Notes under the pieces: generated by a model
The model's database searches: none
Seen by the model: only the letters and a program-made list of their open reading frames with translations
Told to the model about the DNA's origin: nothing
Position numbers and translations under genes: made by a program
In this document: positions 1-5,949 of the stretch, one piece after another
Numbering within the stretch: the first letter of the stretch is position 1
How the letters are laid out: each line of letters begins with the position of its first letter
Assembly (NCBI GenBank): GCA_021775275.1
Contig: JAJFIE010000115.1
Location: 1-5,949 of the forward strand
Reading direction: 5' to 3'
Length of the DNA stretch: 5,949 bases
Origin: Rhodospirillales bacterium
GTDB taxonomy: Bacteria; Pseudomonadota; Alphaproteobacteria; Rhodospirillales; Casp-alpha2

Positions 1-1
1 G

Positions 2-937
2 GCCTACGAGGTTTCGGCGGTGGCCCAGGCGGCCATGCGCAAGGATCTGACCCAGGCGGCCAAGAGCCTCGGCAACACGATGGACCCGCAGGAAGTGACG
101 CTGCGTCTCACGGGAATACTTGAGGGACGTTATAAAGACAGCAACGTGCGCATCCTGCCCGGTCAGCCGGACGACCCGATCATCTCCTGGGCCCTGCGCA
201 CGCGTACGCCGGTCGTCGTGCGCGACATGCACAAGGAAGAGCGTTTTGGGCCGCGTTCGGCGAAGCACCAGTTCCGCTCGGCCTTGGTCGTTCCGCTCAA
301 CGTTATGAAGCGTCCCTACGGCTTCGTACGCCTGGAATCCTCCCGGGCCGAGGCCTACTCCAACGACGATCTGCGCGCCGTGGACCTCGTCGCCACGATG
401 GCCTCGCTGACTCTCGAGAACATCCAACTTCACGGTGAGGTGGACCATCTAGCCTCGACCGACGCGCTGACGCAGTTGTTTACCCAGCGGGTGTTCCGGG
501 AGCGGCTTAAGGAGGAATTGCTGCGCGCCGGCCGCTCTCAGACTCCGTTGTCGGTGATCATGGCCGATATCGACCATTTCAAGAAATACAACGACACCTT
601 CGGTCACCAGGCCGGAGACGAACTCTTGCGGACTCTCAGCCGCATCCTCGCCAAGCATACGCGGCCGGTCGATTGCGTCGCGCGTTATGGGGGCGAGGAG
701 TTCGGGATCGTCCTGCCCAATATGGTCCGCGACCAGGCGGTCGAGCTCGCGAACCGCATCCGCGTGGCCGTGCAGTCGGAGCCGTTCATGTTCCAGGGGC
801 GGCGCACGAGCGTGACGATGAGTTTTGGGGTCGCGGCCTTCCCGCAGGACGCTACCTCCCAGAGCCAGCTGGTACGGGCGGCCGACGAAAAGCTTTACCG
901 TTCGAAGTCCGGGGGGCGCAACAAGGTGACCGGATGA
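2..937 (+). CDS. GAF-GGDEF diguanylate cyclase, 5' end cut off by the window
   Basis: This protein probably makes the second messenger cyclic di-GMP from two GTP in the cytoplasm. The frame is open to the left edge, so the gene starts outside the window; a GTG at 20 is only an internal possibility. Numbering from that GTG codon, residues ~10-140 resemble a GAF sensor domain (a core around VVVRDMHKEERFG and SALVVPLNV), joined by a short helix to a GGDEF domain at ~146-305. Visible GGDEF hallmarks are TDALT at 147-151, the metal- and substrate-binding stretch DIDHFKKYNDTFGH at 183-196, an intact active-site GGEEF at 224-228 (bases 689-703), and an inhibitory I-site RPVD at 215-218, exactly five residues before it. 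The cyclase should thus be active and product-inhibited. The GAF domain looks short at its front, consistent with further sensor or membrane parts upstream. The TGA stop overlaps the next ATG (ATGA). Family is certain; the sensed signal is unknown. Confidence 0.92.
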   Translation, partial: AYEVSAVAQAAMRKDLTQAAKSLGNTMDPQEVTLRLTGILEGRYKDSNVRILPGQPDDPIISWALRTRTPVVVRDMHKEERFGPRSAKHQFRSALVVPLNVMKRPYGFVRLESSRAEAYSNDDLRAVDLVATMASLTLENIQLHGEVDHLASTDALTQLFTQRVFRERLKEELLRAGRSQTPLSVIMADIDHFKKYNDTFGHQAGDELLRTLSRILAKHTRPVDCVARYGGEEFGIVLPNMVRDQAVELANRIRVAVQSEPFMFQGRRTSVTMSFGVAAFPQDATSQSQLVRAADEKLYRSKSGGRNKVTG

Positions 938-1278
938 CGATCGGATTTCACGCGCTCGCCGCCGCCCTGATGCTGCTGCCCTCGGCCGCGGTCTGGGTCG
1001 CTTGGCCGCGCCGTCGTCGGGCGTCGTGGATCGCGGTCGCCGGGGCGCTGGCTGTCAGCATTGGTCTGATTCATGTGGTTGGTGTTTATGTGTCCGTACC
1101 GTTGTTTCTGATTTACTACATCCGGTTTCTTGGCCGTCACTCATGGTTTCTGACGCTGAGCATTTCGCTTGCGACGCCGGTGGTGACGTTCCTGTTCTTT
1201 GATATTGCTCTTCGAATCGTGCTGCCCAAAGGCTACACGGAACCATTATTTTATCCACTCTACGACATACTCCTATAG
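934..1278 (+). CDS. Hybrid small membrane protein: unrelated N-terminus joined to TctB-like C-terminus
   Basis: This 114-residue frame starts at an ATG overlapping the cyclase stop (ATGA) and ends at TAG 1276-1278. Residues 1-39 hold a hydrophobic segment, then an Arg cluster (WPRRRR, 24-29), encoded by ~79% GC DNA; I do not recognise this part. From about residue 40 the sequence reads like the C-terminal half of a TctB small membrane subunit: two hydrophobic stretches (about 40-65 and 72-92), a GRHSW motif between them at 68-72, and the ending LPKGYTEPLFYPLYDIL. TctB proteins are usually about 150-170 residues, so roughly the first half is missing. TctB partners TctA in tripartite tricarboxylate transporters, and tctA follows 72 bases downstream in the same frame. 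The composition change falls where TctB similarity begins, so this is best read as a fusion of two unrelated genes, natural or by misassembly. The TctB assignment of the second half is fairly secure; function of the hybrid is doubtful. Confidence 0.6.
   Translation: MTIGFHALAAALMLLPSAAVWVAWPRRRRASWIAVAGALAVSIGLIHVVGVYVSVPLFLIYYIRFLGRHSWFLTLSISLATPVVTFLFFDIALRIVLPKGYTEPLFYPLYDILL
1040..1062. other. Compositional breakpoint, possible recombination or assembly junction
   Basis: By hand count GC is 71 of 90 bases over 961-1050 and 42 of 90 over 1051-1140. The change is abrupt, not gradual, and lies inside one reading frame at the point where it becomes TctB-like. The local sequence has a tandem GCTG (1047-1054) and a small inverted repeat GCTGTCAGC (1051-1059), short elements that could act as microhomology. 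No insertion sequence, tRNA or att-like repeat is visible to explain an integration. The exact base of the join cannot be fixed from the sequence alone. Confidence 0.6.
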
Positions 1279-1290
1279 GTACTTCCCCAT

Positions 1291-1306
1291 GGCGGCAATT
1301 GCTGCC
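1291..1306 (+). other. Hairpin between the tctB-like gene and tctA
   Basis: GGCGGC-AATT-GCTGCC forms a six-pair stem, with one G-U pair in RNA, and a four-base loop. It lies 13 bases after the tctB stop and 44 bases before the preferred tctA start. No run of T follows, so it is not a canonical terminator. A transcript-stabilising or processing structure is possible. The 72-base gap holds nothing else I can identify. Confidence 0.3.
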
Positions 1307-1350
1307 GACGCTACGGATTCGCCTCTAAAGCTTCAGAAAGCGTGACTGAA

Positions 1351-2853
1351 ATGGAAACACTACAACTCCTTATGGGTGGCTTTGTCATCGCATTCGAGCC
1401 GATGAATCTGGGGCTGATGGTTCTTGGTGTGACTGTTGGCCTGTTTATCGGCGCCATGCCCGGTCTGGGGTCCGTCAACGGGGTGGCCATTTTGCTTCCC
1501 ATGACGTTCCTTGTCCCGCCCACATCCGCGATCATCTTTCTTGCCGCCATTTACTACGGCGCCATGTACGGTGGTGCGATCAGCTCAATCATGCTGGGCA
1601 TACCCGGGGCCTCGACGGCCGTGGCGACAACCTTTGATGGCCGACCTCTTGCGCTGAAAGGCCAGGCGGATAAGGCACTGATCGGCGCCGCCGTTGCATC
1701 GTTTGTTGGTGGCTCGATTTCCATCGTCCTGTTTACCCTGTTTGCCCCACCACTGGCGGACTGGGCGCTGGCGTTTGGTGACCCGGAACTGTTTGCGTTG
1801 ATGATGATGGCGTTTGCCACATTTGTCGGATTATCGGGCGACGATATTCCGAAGACTTTGTTTTCCATTTGCATCGGACTGGTGCTCAGTTCCGTCGGCC
1901 TGGACATCATGAGTGGAGAGCCCAGGCTCGTATTCATGGACATAGTTGGCTTCATGCATGGCATTAATTTTCTCGTATTAGCCATTGGTATTTATGGCAT
2001 TGGTGAGATGCTTTGGACTATTGAGACCAGTCGGGGCGATCTAACGATGTCCAAGGCGGTCATCTCGGTTGAGCGCATCATCCAGCATTTGAAAGAGCTG
2101 CTTGGCACATGGGCCACCATGATCATGGGCGCCGTTGTCGGATTTTTTGTCGGTATCCTGCCCGCTGCGGGCGCAACCCCGGGGGCCTTGATGGCCTACG
2201 GGTTTGCCAAGACATATTCGAAAGAGCCCGGTGAGTTTGGCAAAGGCAAAATCGAAGGCGTCGTTGCGCCGGAATCCGCCAACAATGCTGCGTCCACCGG
2301 CGCCATGCTGCCCATGATGACGCTCGGTATTCCCGGCTCACCTACCACGGCGATCCTGCTCGGCGGCATGGTGATCTGGGGACTGGTGCCGGGACCGATG
2401 CTGTTTCTGGAACAGAAAGAGTTTGTCTGGGGGCTGATCGCCAGCCTTTATGCGGCCAATCTGTTTGGCGCGGTTATCAATATCGCCTTTATTCCGGTAT
2501 TCCTGTGGGTGCTGCGGATGCCCTTTACCATCCTAGCGCCGCTGATCTTCGTTCTGTGCATCGTGGGCGGGTATGCGCCGCTCCAGTCCATGCACGATGT
2601 CTGGTTGATGCTGATCTTCGGCGTGGTCGGATTTTTGATGCGCAAGCTGGATTATCCCATGGCGCCAGCCGTGTTGGCCATTGTGCTGGGACCACTGGCC
2701 GAGCCGTCTCTGCGCCAGTCGCTATTGATCTCAGATGGCGATGTGACGGTATTTTTTACCCGGCCCATTTCCGGAACTTTCATGGCCTTTGCGATCTTTC
2801 TTCTGGTGATGCCCATAGTCCAGGCGATCCGGCGTCGACTAAAGGCGAGATGA
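1351..2853 (+). CDS. tctA: TctA, large membrane subunit of a tripartite tricarboxylate transporter
   Basis: TctA is the large, many-spanning membrane subunit that moves small carboxylates across the inner membrane with sodium or protons, fed by the periplasmic protein TctC and assisted by TctB. This 500-residue protein has the usual full length. It shows the family's internal duplication: PGLG at 37-40 and PAAG at 271-274, then LGIPG at 82-86 and again at 325-329. Other family stretches include LLPMTF (48-53), YYGAMYGGAISSIMLGIPG (68-86), and APESANNAASTG before the second LGIPG. The rest is almost wholly hydrophobic and ends in a basic tail (RRRLKAR). I prefer ATG 1351 because the weak purine stretch AGAAAG (1335-1340) is 10 bases upstream; an in-frame GTG at 1342 would have it only one base away but cannot be excluded. 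Family is certain. The substrate is not readable from TctA; the downstream CoA-transferase suggests oxalate or another small carboxylate. Confidence 0.95.
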   Translation: METLQLLMGGFVIAFEPMNLGLMVLGVTVGLFIGAMPGLGSVNGVAILLPMTFLVPPTSAIIFLAAIYYGAMYGGAISSIMLGIPGASTAVATTFDGRPLALKGQADKALIGAAVASFVGGSISIVLFTLFAPPLADWALAFGDPELFALMMMAFATFVGLSGDDIPKTLFSICIGLVLSSVGLDIMSGEPRLVFMDIVGFMHGINFLVLAIGIYGIGEMLWTIETSRGDLTMSKAVISVERIIQHLKELLGTWATMIMGAVVGFFVGILPAAGATPGALMAYGFAKTYSKEPGEFGKGKIEGVVAPESANNAASTGAMLPMMTLGIPGSPTTAILLGGMVIWGLVPGPMLFLEQKEFVWGLIASLYAANLFGAVINIAFIPVFLWVLRMPFTILAPLIFVLCIVGGYAPLQSMHDVWLMLIFGVVGFLMRKLDYPMAPAVLAIVLGPLAEPSLRQSLLISDGDVTVFFTRPISGTFMAFAIFLLVMPIVQAIRRRLKAR

Positions 2854-2910
2854 TGCGAAGGGACGGGTATGAATTCCCGCGAGGTTCTGTAACGGCGATT
2901 GAATTGGGAG

Positions 2911-2938
2911 TTGCCTAAATTTTTCTCTGGTGTATGGT
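2911..2938 (+). promoter_or_regulatory. Candidate sigma-70 promoter for the ThDP-frc genes
   Basis: TTGCCT (2911-2916) and TATGGT (2933-2938) each match four of six consensus bases, with a 16-base spacer. The putative -10 box overlaps the palindromic operator at 2935-2944, an arrangement expected for repression. Transcription would begin near 2945, giving a leader of about 80 bases. The site lies in the only sizeable gap in block two (2854-3024), which fits a separate transcription start for the two enzyme genes. The match is moderate and by eye only. Confidence 0.4.
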
Positions 2939-2944
2939 ATACCA
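2935..2944. promoter_or_regulatory. Palindromic operator, GntR/FadR type
   Basis: TGGTATACCA is a perfect 10-base palindrome, 81 bases before the ThDP gene start. It fits the TGGTNNACCA-like pattern used by many GntR-family (FadR or LldR subgroup) regulators of carboxylate and hydroxyacid catabolism. A partial extra half-site TGGTGTA lies directly upstream (2928-2934). I infer repression of the two enzyme genes relieved by a substrate or CoA ester. No regulator gene lies in the window, so the cognate protein is unknown. Confidence 0.5.
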
Positions 2945-2993
2945 CAGAATGAATATTGGCGGATAACAGGGGTTTTTTGAAACTCGACTGACG

Positions 2994-3005
2994 CTACAGG
3001 GGAAA
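2994..3005 (+). repeat. 12-base leader repeat, copy 1 (before the ThDP gene)
   Basis: CTACAGGGGAAA lies 19 bases before the ThDP start codon and is identical to 4788-4799, which lies 23 bases before the frc start. A shorter relative, ACAGGGG, also occurs at 2966-2972. The actual ribosome binding site of the ThDP gene appears to be the following GGGAAGGA (3008-3015), so the repeat is not simply that gene's Shine-Dalgarno sequence. It could be a shared translational control element or remain from copying of leader sequence; chance cannot be excluded. Confidence 0.5.
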
Positions 3006-3024
3006 CAGGGAAGGACGTTGGACG

Positions 3025-4749
3025 ATGGCTGATACGGCAACAGACACACTCGCCCGGAAAGACAAATCAGGTGATATGATTTCGGGCGGTCATCTGGTCG
3101 CAAAGGCGCTGAAGAACGAGGGAGTGGATACCATCTTCACGCTCTGCGGTGGACACATCATTGATATCTATGATGGGTGCCTCGATGAAGGTATTCGCAT
3201 CGTTGATGTGCGCCATGAGCAGGTCGCCGCCCATGCGGCGGACGGGTATGCCCGCCAGACCGGCAAACTCGGCTGTGTAGTGACCACCGCCGGTCCGGGC
3301 TGCACCAATGCCATTACCGGCGTCGCCACGGCCTTCCGTTCGGAAAGCCCGATCATTCATATCGGCGGACAGGGATCGTTGACCCAGCACAAGATGGGCT
3401 CGCTCCAGGATTTGCCCCACGTGGACATCATGTCGCCGATCACCAAATTCGCTGCGGGTGTGCGATCAACCGAACGTGTTGCCGATATGGTTTCCATGGC
3501 CGCGCGGGAAGCCTTTAACGGGGCCTATGGTCCGTCCTATCTGGAAATCCCCCGCGATGTGCTCGACCGCGAAATTCCGCTCGATAGCGCCGTGATCCCC
3601 AAACCGGGGGCCTACCGTGCGTCGGTCAAATCTATCGGCGATCCGGCCGATATCGAAAAACTGGCCGATATTCTGATCAAGGCCGAGCGTCCGGCCATGC
3701 TGTGCGGCTCGCAGGTCTGGATGTCGCGTGGCCACGAGCAGGCCATCGAACTGGCCCGTACGTTGAACATCCCCATGTACACCAATGGCGCGTCGCGTGG
3801 TTTGCTGGCCCCGGGCGATACCCACTATTTCAACCGCACCCGCAGTTCCGCCTTCGCCAAGGCCGATGTTATCGTCATTGTCGGCACACCCTTCGACTTC
3901 CGTATGGGGTACGGCAAGCGTATCAGTCAGGACGCCACCCTGGTGCAGATTGATCAGGATTACCGAACCGTCGGCAAGAACCGTGACATTTCATTGGGCC
4001 TGGCTGGCGATCCGGGCTCGATCCTTGGCGCCGTGCTCGACGCCACCACAGGTCGTACGGATAACGGCGCCTCCGGGCGTACGGAATGGATGGATGGCCT
4101 GCGGGCGGAAGAAGGGGCCAAGTACGAAAAACTGCTGCCCATGTTCAAGTCTGACGACGACCCCATTCACCCCTACCGCCTGGCCTACGAGATCAACGAG
4201 TTCCTGACCGAGGACACGATTTATATCGGCGACGGCGGCGATATTGTCACCATCTCTGCGCAGGCTGTCGAGCCACGCGGTCCCGGCAACTGGATGGACC
4301 CGGGGGCGCTCGGCTCACTTGGTGTCGGCACCGGTTTCGCCATGGCCGCCGGTCTGGCCCACCCGCAAAAGGAAGTAGTGTGCCTCTACGGTGACGGCTC
4401 CTTCGGCATGACAGCGTTTGATATGGAGACAGCCAACCGTTTTGGCGCACCTTATGTCGCCATTGTCGGCAATAACTCGCACATGAACCAGATTCGCTAT
4501 GGCCAGATCGCCAAGTATGGTGAGCAACGCGGCAATGTCGGCAACAAGCTGGGTGATGTGCCGTTTAGCAAGTTCGCCGAAATGCTCGGCGGTTATGGCG
4601 AAGAAGTCACCGAGTCAGGGCAGATCGGTCCGGCACTGCAACGCGCGCGTGAGGCGGTAAAGCGGGATGGTAAATCAGCGGTGGTCAATGTATGGGTTGA
4701 CCCCAACGAGTACGCGCCGGGGACCAAGGCCCAGACCATGTACAAATAA
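3025..4749 (+). CDS. ThDP-dependent lyase/decarboxylase of the oxalyl-CoA decarboxylase / 2-hydroxyacyl-CoA lyase / acetolactate synthase superfamily
   Basis: A 574-residue cytoplasmic enzyme using thiamine diphosphate and Mg2+. The three usual domains are visible: PYR domain ~18-190 with catalytic Glu65 in RHEQ, a central domain ~206-345, and PP domain ~382-565 with the cofactor motif GDG at 456-458 and NN at 483-484 (24 residues between). ATG 3025 is supported by GGGAAGGA at 3008-3015, nine bases upstream. Pairing with frc 73 bases downstream suggests an oxalyl-CoA decarboxylase role, as in oxc/frc and E. coli yfdU/yfdW. However, the Tyr120-Glu121 pair of Oxalobacter OXC is replaced by Leu127-Gln128, the OXC C-terminal Ser and Arg region is absent, and the protein has TLCGGHI at 39-45 and ends in QTMYK. 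These features recall a group often annotated as acetolactate synthase; no small regulatory subunit is nearby. A 2-hydroxyacyl-CoA lyase or a divergent acyl-CoA decarboxylase seems likeliest. Superfamily certain, substrate open. Confidence 0.9.
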   Translation: MADTATDTLARKDKSGDMISGGHLVAKALKNEGVDTIFTLCGGHIIDIYDGCLDEGIRIVDVRHEQVAAHAADGYARQTGKLGCVVTTAGPGCTNAITGVATAFRSESPIIHIGGQGSLTQHKMGSLQDLPHVDIMSPITKFAAGVRSTERVADMVSMAAREAFNGAYGPSYLEIPRDVLDREIPLDSAVIPKPGAYRASVKSIGDPADIEKLADILIKAERPAMLCGSQVWMSRGHEQAIELARTLNIPMYTNGASRGLLAPGDTHYFNRTRSSAFAKADVIVIVGTPFDFRMGYGKRISQDATLVQIDQDYRTVGKNRDISLGLAGDPGSILGAVLDATTGRTDNGASGRTEWMDGLRAEEGAKYEKLLPMFKSDDDPIHPYRLAYEINEFLTEDTIYIGDGGDIVTISAQAVEPRGPGNWMDPGALGSLGVGTGFAMAAGLAHPQKEVVCLYGDGSFGMTAFDMETANRFGAPYVAIVGNNSHMNQIRYGQIAKYGEQRGNVGNKLGDVPFSKFAEMLGGYGEEVTESGQIGPALQRAREAVKRDGKSAVVNVWVDPNEYAPGTKAQTMYK

Positions 4750-4756
4750 GACGCGT

Positions 4757-4788
4757 GGGGAGCGGCCCTGTCAGGCGGCCTGCTCCTC
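4757..4788 (+). other. Bulged GC-rich hairpin between the ThDP gene and frc
   Basis: GGAGC (4759-4763) and GGCC (4764-4767) pair with GGCC (4777-4780) and GCTCC (4782-4786), leaving T4781 bulged and a nine-base loop. Two further pairs can extend the base to 4757 and 4788. It begins eight bases after the ThDP stop. No T run follows, so full rho-independent termination is unlikely. It may instead lower or stabilise expression across the operon. Its foot touches the second leader repeat. Confidence 0.4.
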
Positions 4789-4799
4789 TACAGGGGAAA
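4788..4799 (+). repeat. 12-base leader repeat, copy 2 (before frc)
   Basis: This CTACAGGGGAAA is identical to 2994-3005. Here its AGGGG sits at ribosome-binding distance from an out-of-frame ATG at 4800. That ATG opens a 20-codon frame ending at TGA 4860-4862, overlapping the frc start. frc itself has a separate GAGGA at 4814-4818. Confidence 0.5.
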
Positions 4800-4822
4800 A
4801 TGAATACTCTAACGAGGATCGA

Positions 4823-5949
4823 ATGGAAAAAGCACTTTCCGGCGTCAAAATTCTGGATATGACGCATGTTCAATCGGGACCGACATGCACGCAATTGCTG
4901 GCGTGGTTTGGCGCCGATGTCATTAAAGTAGAAAGGCCCGGCGTCGGTGATGCGACCCGCAAGCAGTTGGTCGATGTACCCGGTGCGGACAGTCTGTATT
5001 TCACCATGCTCAATCACAACAAGCGAAGCGTGACCCTGAATCCCAAGTCGGAGAAGGGCGCCGAGATTTTTACCAAACTCATCAAGCATTGCGATGTGAT
5101 GGTGGAAAATTTTGCCCCCGGTGCGCTGGACCGAATGGGATTTAGCTGGGAACGCATTCAGGAAATCAATCCGCGCATGATCTATGCCTCGGTCAAGGGC
5201 TTCGGACCCGGCGCCTATGCAGATTGCAAGGTTTATGAAAACGTCGCCCAATGTGCCGGGGGTTCGGCATCGACAACGGGCGATATTGGTGGAATCCCCA
5301 TGGTGACGGGCGCTCAGATCGGCGACTCAGGCACTGGACTTCATCTCGCACTTGGTATTGTCACAGCCCTCTATCACCGGACCCATTCGGGCAAAGGGCA
5401 ACGCGTTGAATGCGCCATGCAGGATGGTGTGCTCAATCTCTGCCGGGTCAAATTACGTGATCAGCAGCGTCTCGCTGCCGGTCCGCTCACGGAATATTCG
5501 CAGCATGGCCAGGACATCCCCTTTGGCGAGGCGACGCCACGCGCAGGGAACGATTCCGGTGGCGGCCAGCCGGGACGAATTTTGAAGTGCGAGGGATGGG
5601 AGACCGATCCCGACGCCTATACCTATTTCATCACCCAGGCCGCTGCGTGGCCAAAAATTTGTGATGTGATCGGCAAGCCTGAATGGAAAGAAGATCCCGA
5701 CTACGCCACGCCTGCGGCCCGTCTGCCGAGGCTTGATGACGTGTTCGGAACTATTGAAGCGTGGACCATGACCAAGAACAAGTTTGCGGTCATGGAAATC
5801 TGCAATCCCCTCGACATTCCGGTCGGACCGATCCTTAGCATGAAGGAAATTGCCGAGGACCCAAGTCTTCGTGAAACCGGTACCATTGTAGAAGTGGATC
5901 ACCCTGAGCGGGGCAAATATCTGACGGTTGGCAACCCCGTCAAGTTGTC
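4823..5949 (+). CDS. frc: Formyl-CoA:oxalate CoA-transferase (class III, YfdW-like), 3' end cut off by the window
   Basis: Class III CoA-transferases of this type move CoA from formyl-CoA (or another donor such as succinyl-CoA) to oxalate, making oxalyl-CoA in the cytoplasm. The 375 full codons present cover about nine-tenths of a ~425-residue enzyme; the frame runs off the right edge. By recalled alignment with Oxalobacter Frc and E. coli YfdW, active-site residues are kept: Gln17, Tyr138-Glu139 and the catalytic Asp168 in GDSGTG (Frc Asp169). Residue 48 is Gln, as in YfdW, rather than the Trp of Oxalobacter Frc. The family stretches [14 protein letters not shown] and LKCEGWETD are present. 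The glycine loop reads SGGGQPG rather than GGGGQPG, so its first Gly is Ser, and the residue after the loop is Arg instead of Trp. ATG 4823 has GAGGA at 4814-4818. It follows the ThDP gene by 73 bases, probably in one operon. Family assignment is strong; oxalate as the acceptor is likely but not proven. Confidence 0.92.
   Translation, partial: MEKALSGVKILDMTHVQSGPTCTQLLAWFGADVIKVERPGVGDATRKQLVDVPGADSLYFTMLNHNKRSVTLNPKSEKGAEIFTKLIKHCDVMVENFAPGALDRMGFSWERIQEINPRMIYASVKGFGPGAYADCKVYENVAQCAGGSASTTGDIGGIPMVTGAQIGDSGTGLHLALGIVTALYHRTHSGKGQRVECAMQDGVLNLCRVKLRDQQRLAAGPLTEYSQHGQDIPFGEATPRAGNDSGGGQPGRILKCEGWETDPDAYTYFITQAAAWPKICDVIGKPEWKEDPDYATPAARLPRLDDVFGTIEAWTMTKNKFAVMEICNPLDIPVGPILSMKEIAEDPSLRETGTIVEVDHPERGKYLTVGNPVKL

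Noticed and set aside
1554..1985. 143-codon open frame on the minus strand within tctA
   Set aside because: It is a low-complexity Ser, Met and Pro-rich product, typical of the reverse complement of a membrane-protein gene.
2850..2918. 22-codon frame starting in an ATGA overlap with the tctA stop
   Set aside because: It has no similarity to anything known and continues an out-of-frame stretch from inside tctA. The overlap with the stop is probably accidental.
2854..3024. Terminator after tctA
   Set aside because: CGGG/CCCG around 2864-2880 gives only a four-pair stem, and the T run at 2920-2925 is not preceded by a stable hairpin.
3025..4749. Annotation as biosynthetic acetolactate synthase large subunit
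   Set aside because: No small subunit gene or other branched-chain amino acid genes are near, and the neighbour is an oxalate-type CoA-transferase. General ThDP motifs are shared by the whole superfamily and do not support this name.
4757..4800. Rho-independent terminator after the ThDP gene
   Set aside because: The hairpin is good but no T run follows it, so it is listed only as a secondary structure.
4685..5251. 188-codon open frame on the minus strand
   Set aside because: It lies antisense to the end of the ThDP gene and the start of frc, both with clear family motifs. Its protein resembles no family I know, and such open antisense frames are common in GC-rich coding DNA.
5453..5902. 149-codon open frame on the minus strand within frc
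   Set aside because: It is antisense to strongly conserved frc sequence, with no recognisable domain and no ribosome binding site that I could support.
1..5949. tRNA, rRNA, CRISPR array, transposase or phage genes
   Set aside because: No sequence with these characteristics was seen on either strand; nearly all the DNA is accounted for by the five genes.

Overview
The window carries two blocks of different composition that meet near position 1050. Block one (1 to about 1050) is GC-rich, about 79% GC over 961-1050. It holds the 3' part of a GAF-GGDEF diguanylate cyclase gene and the first ~39 codons of an overlapping membrane-protein gene. Block two (about 1050 to the right edge) drops at once to about 47% GC over 1051-1140 and has a mixed composition after that. 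It holds the end of a TctB-like gene, a complete tctA, a complete ThDP-dependent lyase/decarboxylase gene, and the 5' nine-tenths of a formyl-CoA:oxalate CoA-transferase (frc/yfdW-type) gene. All genes lie on the + strand.

The proteins of block two suggest a proteobacterium, probably an alphaproteobacterium. This rests on remembered family resemblance, not on a search. Block one could come from another high-GC lineage. The switch happens inside one 114-codon reading frame and coincides with the point where TctB-like sequence begins. The frame is therefore either a real recombination scar or, quite possibly, a chimeric assembly join.

Read as a unit, block two looks like an uptake-and-activation module for a small carboxylate. 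TctB and TctA are the membrane parts of a tripartite tricarboxylate transporter; the periplasmic binding protein TctC is not in view. The class III CoA-transferase has the catalytic Asp and the other active-site residues of oxalate CoA-transferases. The ThDP enzyme sits where oxalyl-CoA decarboxylase (oxc) would be expected, but it lacks the Tyr-Glu pair of the characterised oxalyl-CoA decarboxylase. It looks more like the poorly defined group usually labelled acetolactate synthase or 2-hydroxyacyl-CoA lyase. Its substrate is the main biological question here.

The 171-base gap before the ThDP gene contains a perfect 10-base palindrome of the type bound by GntR/FadR-family regulators, overlapping a plausible sigma-70 promoter. 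A 12-base sequence in that leader recurs exactly in the short gap before frc. No tRNA, rRNA, CRISPR array, insertion sequence or convincing rho-independent terminator was seen.
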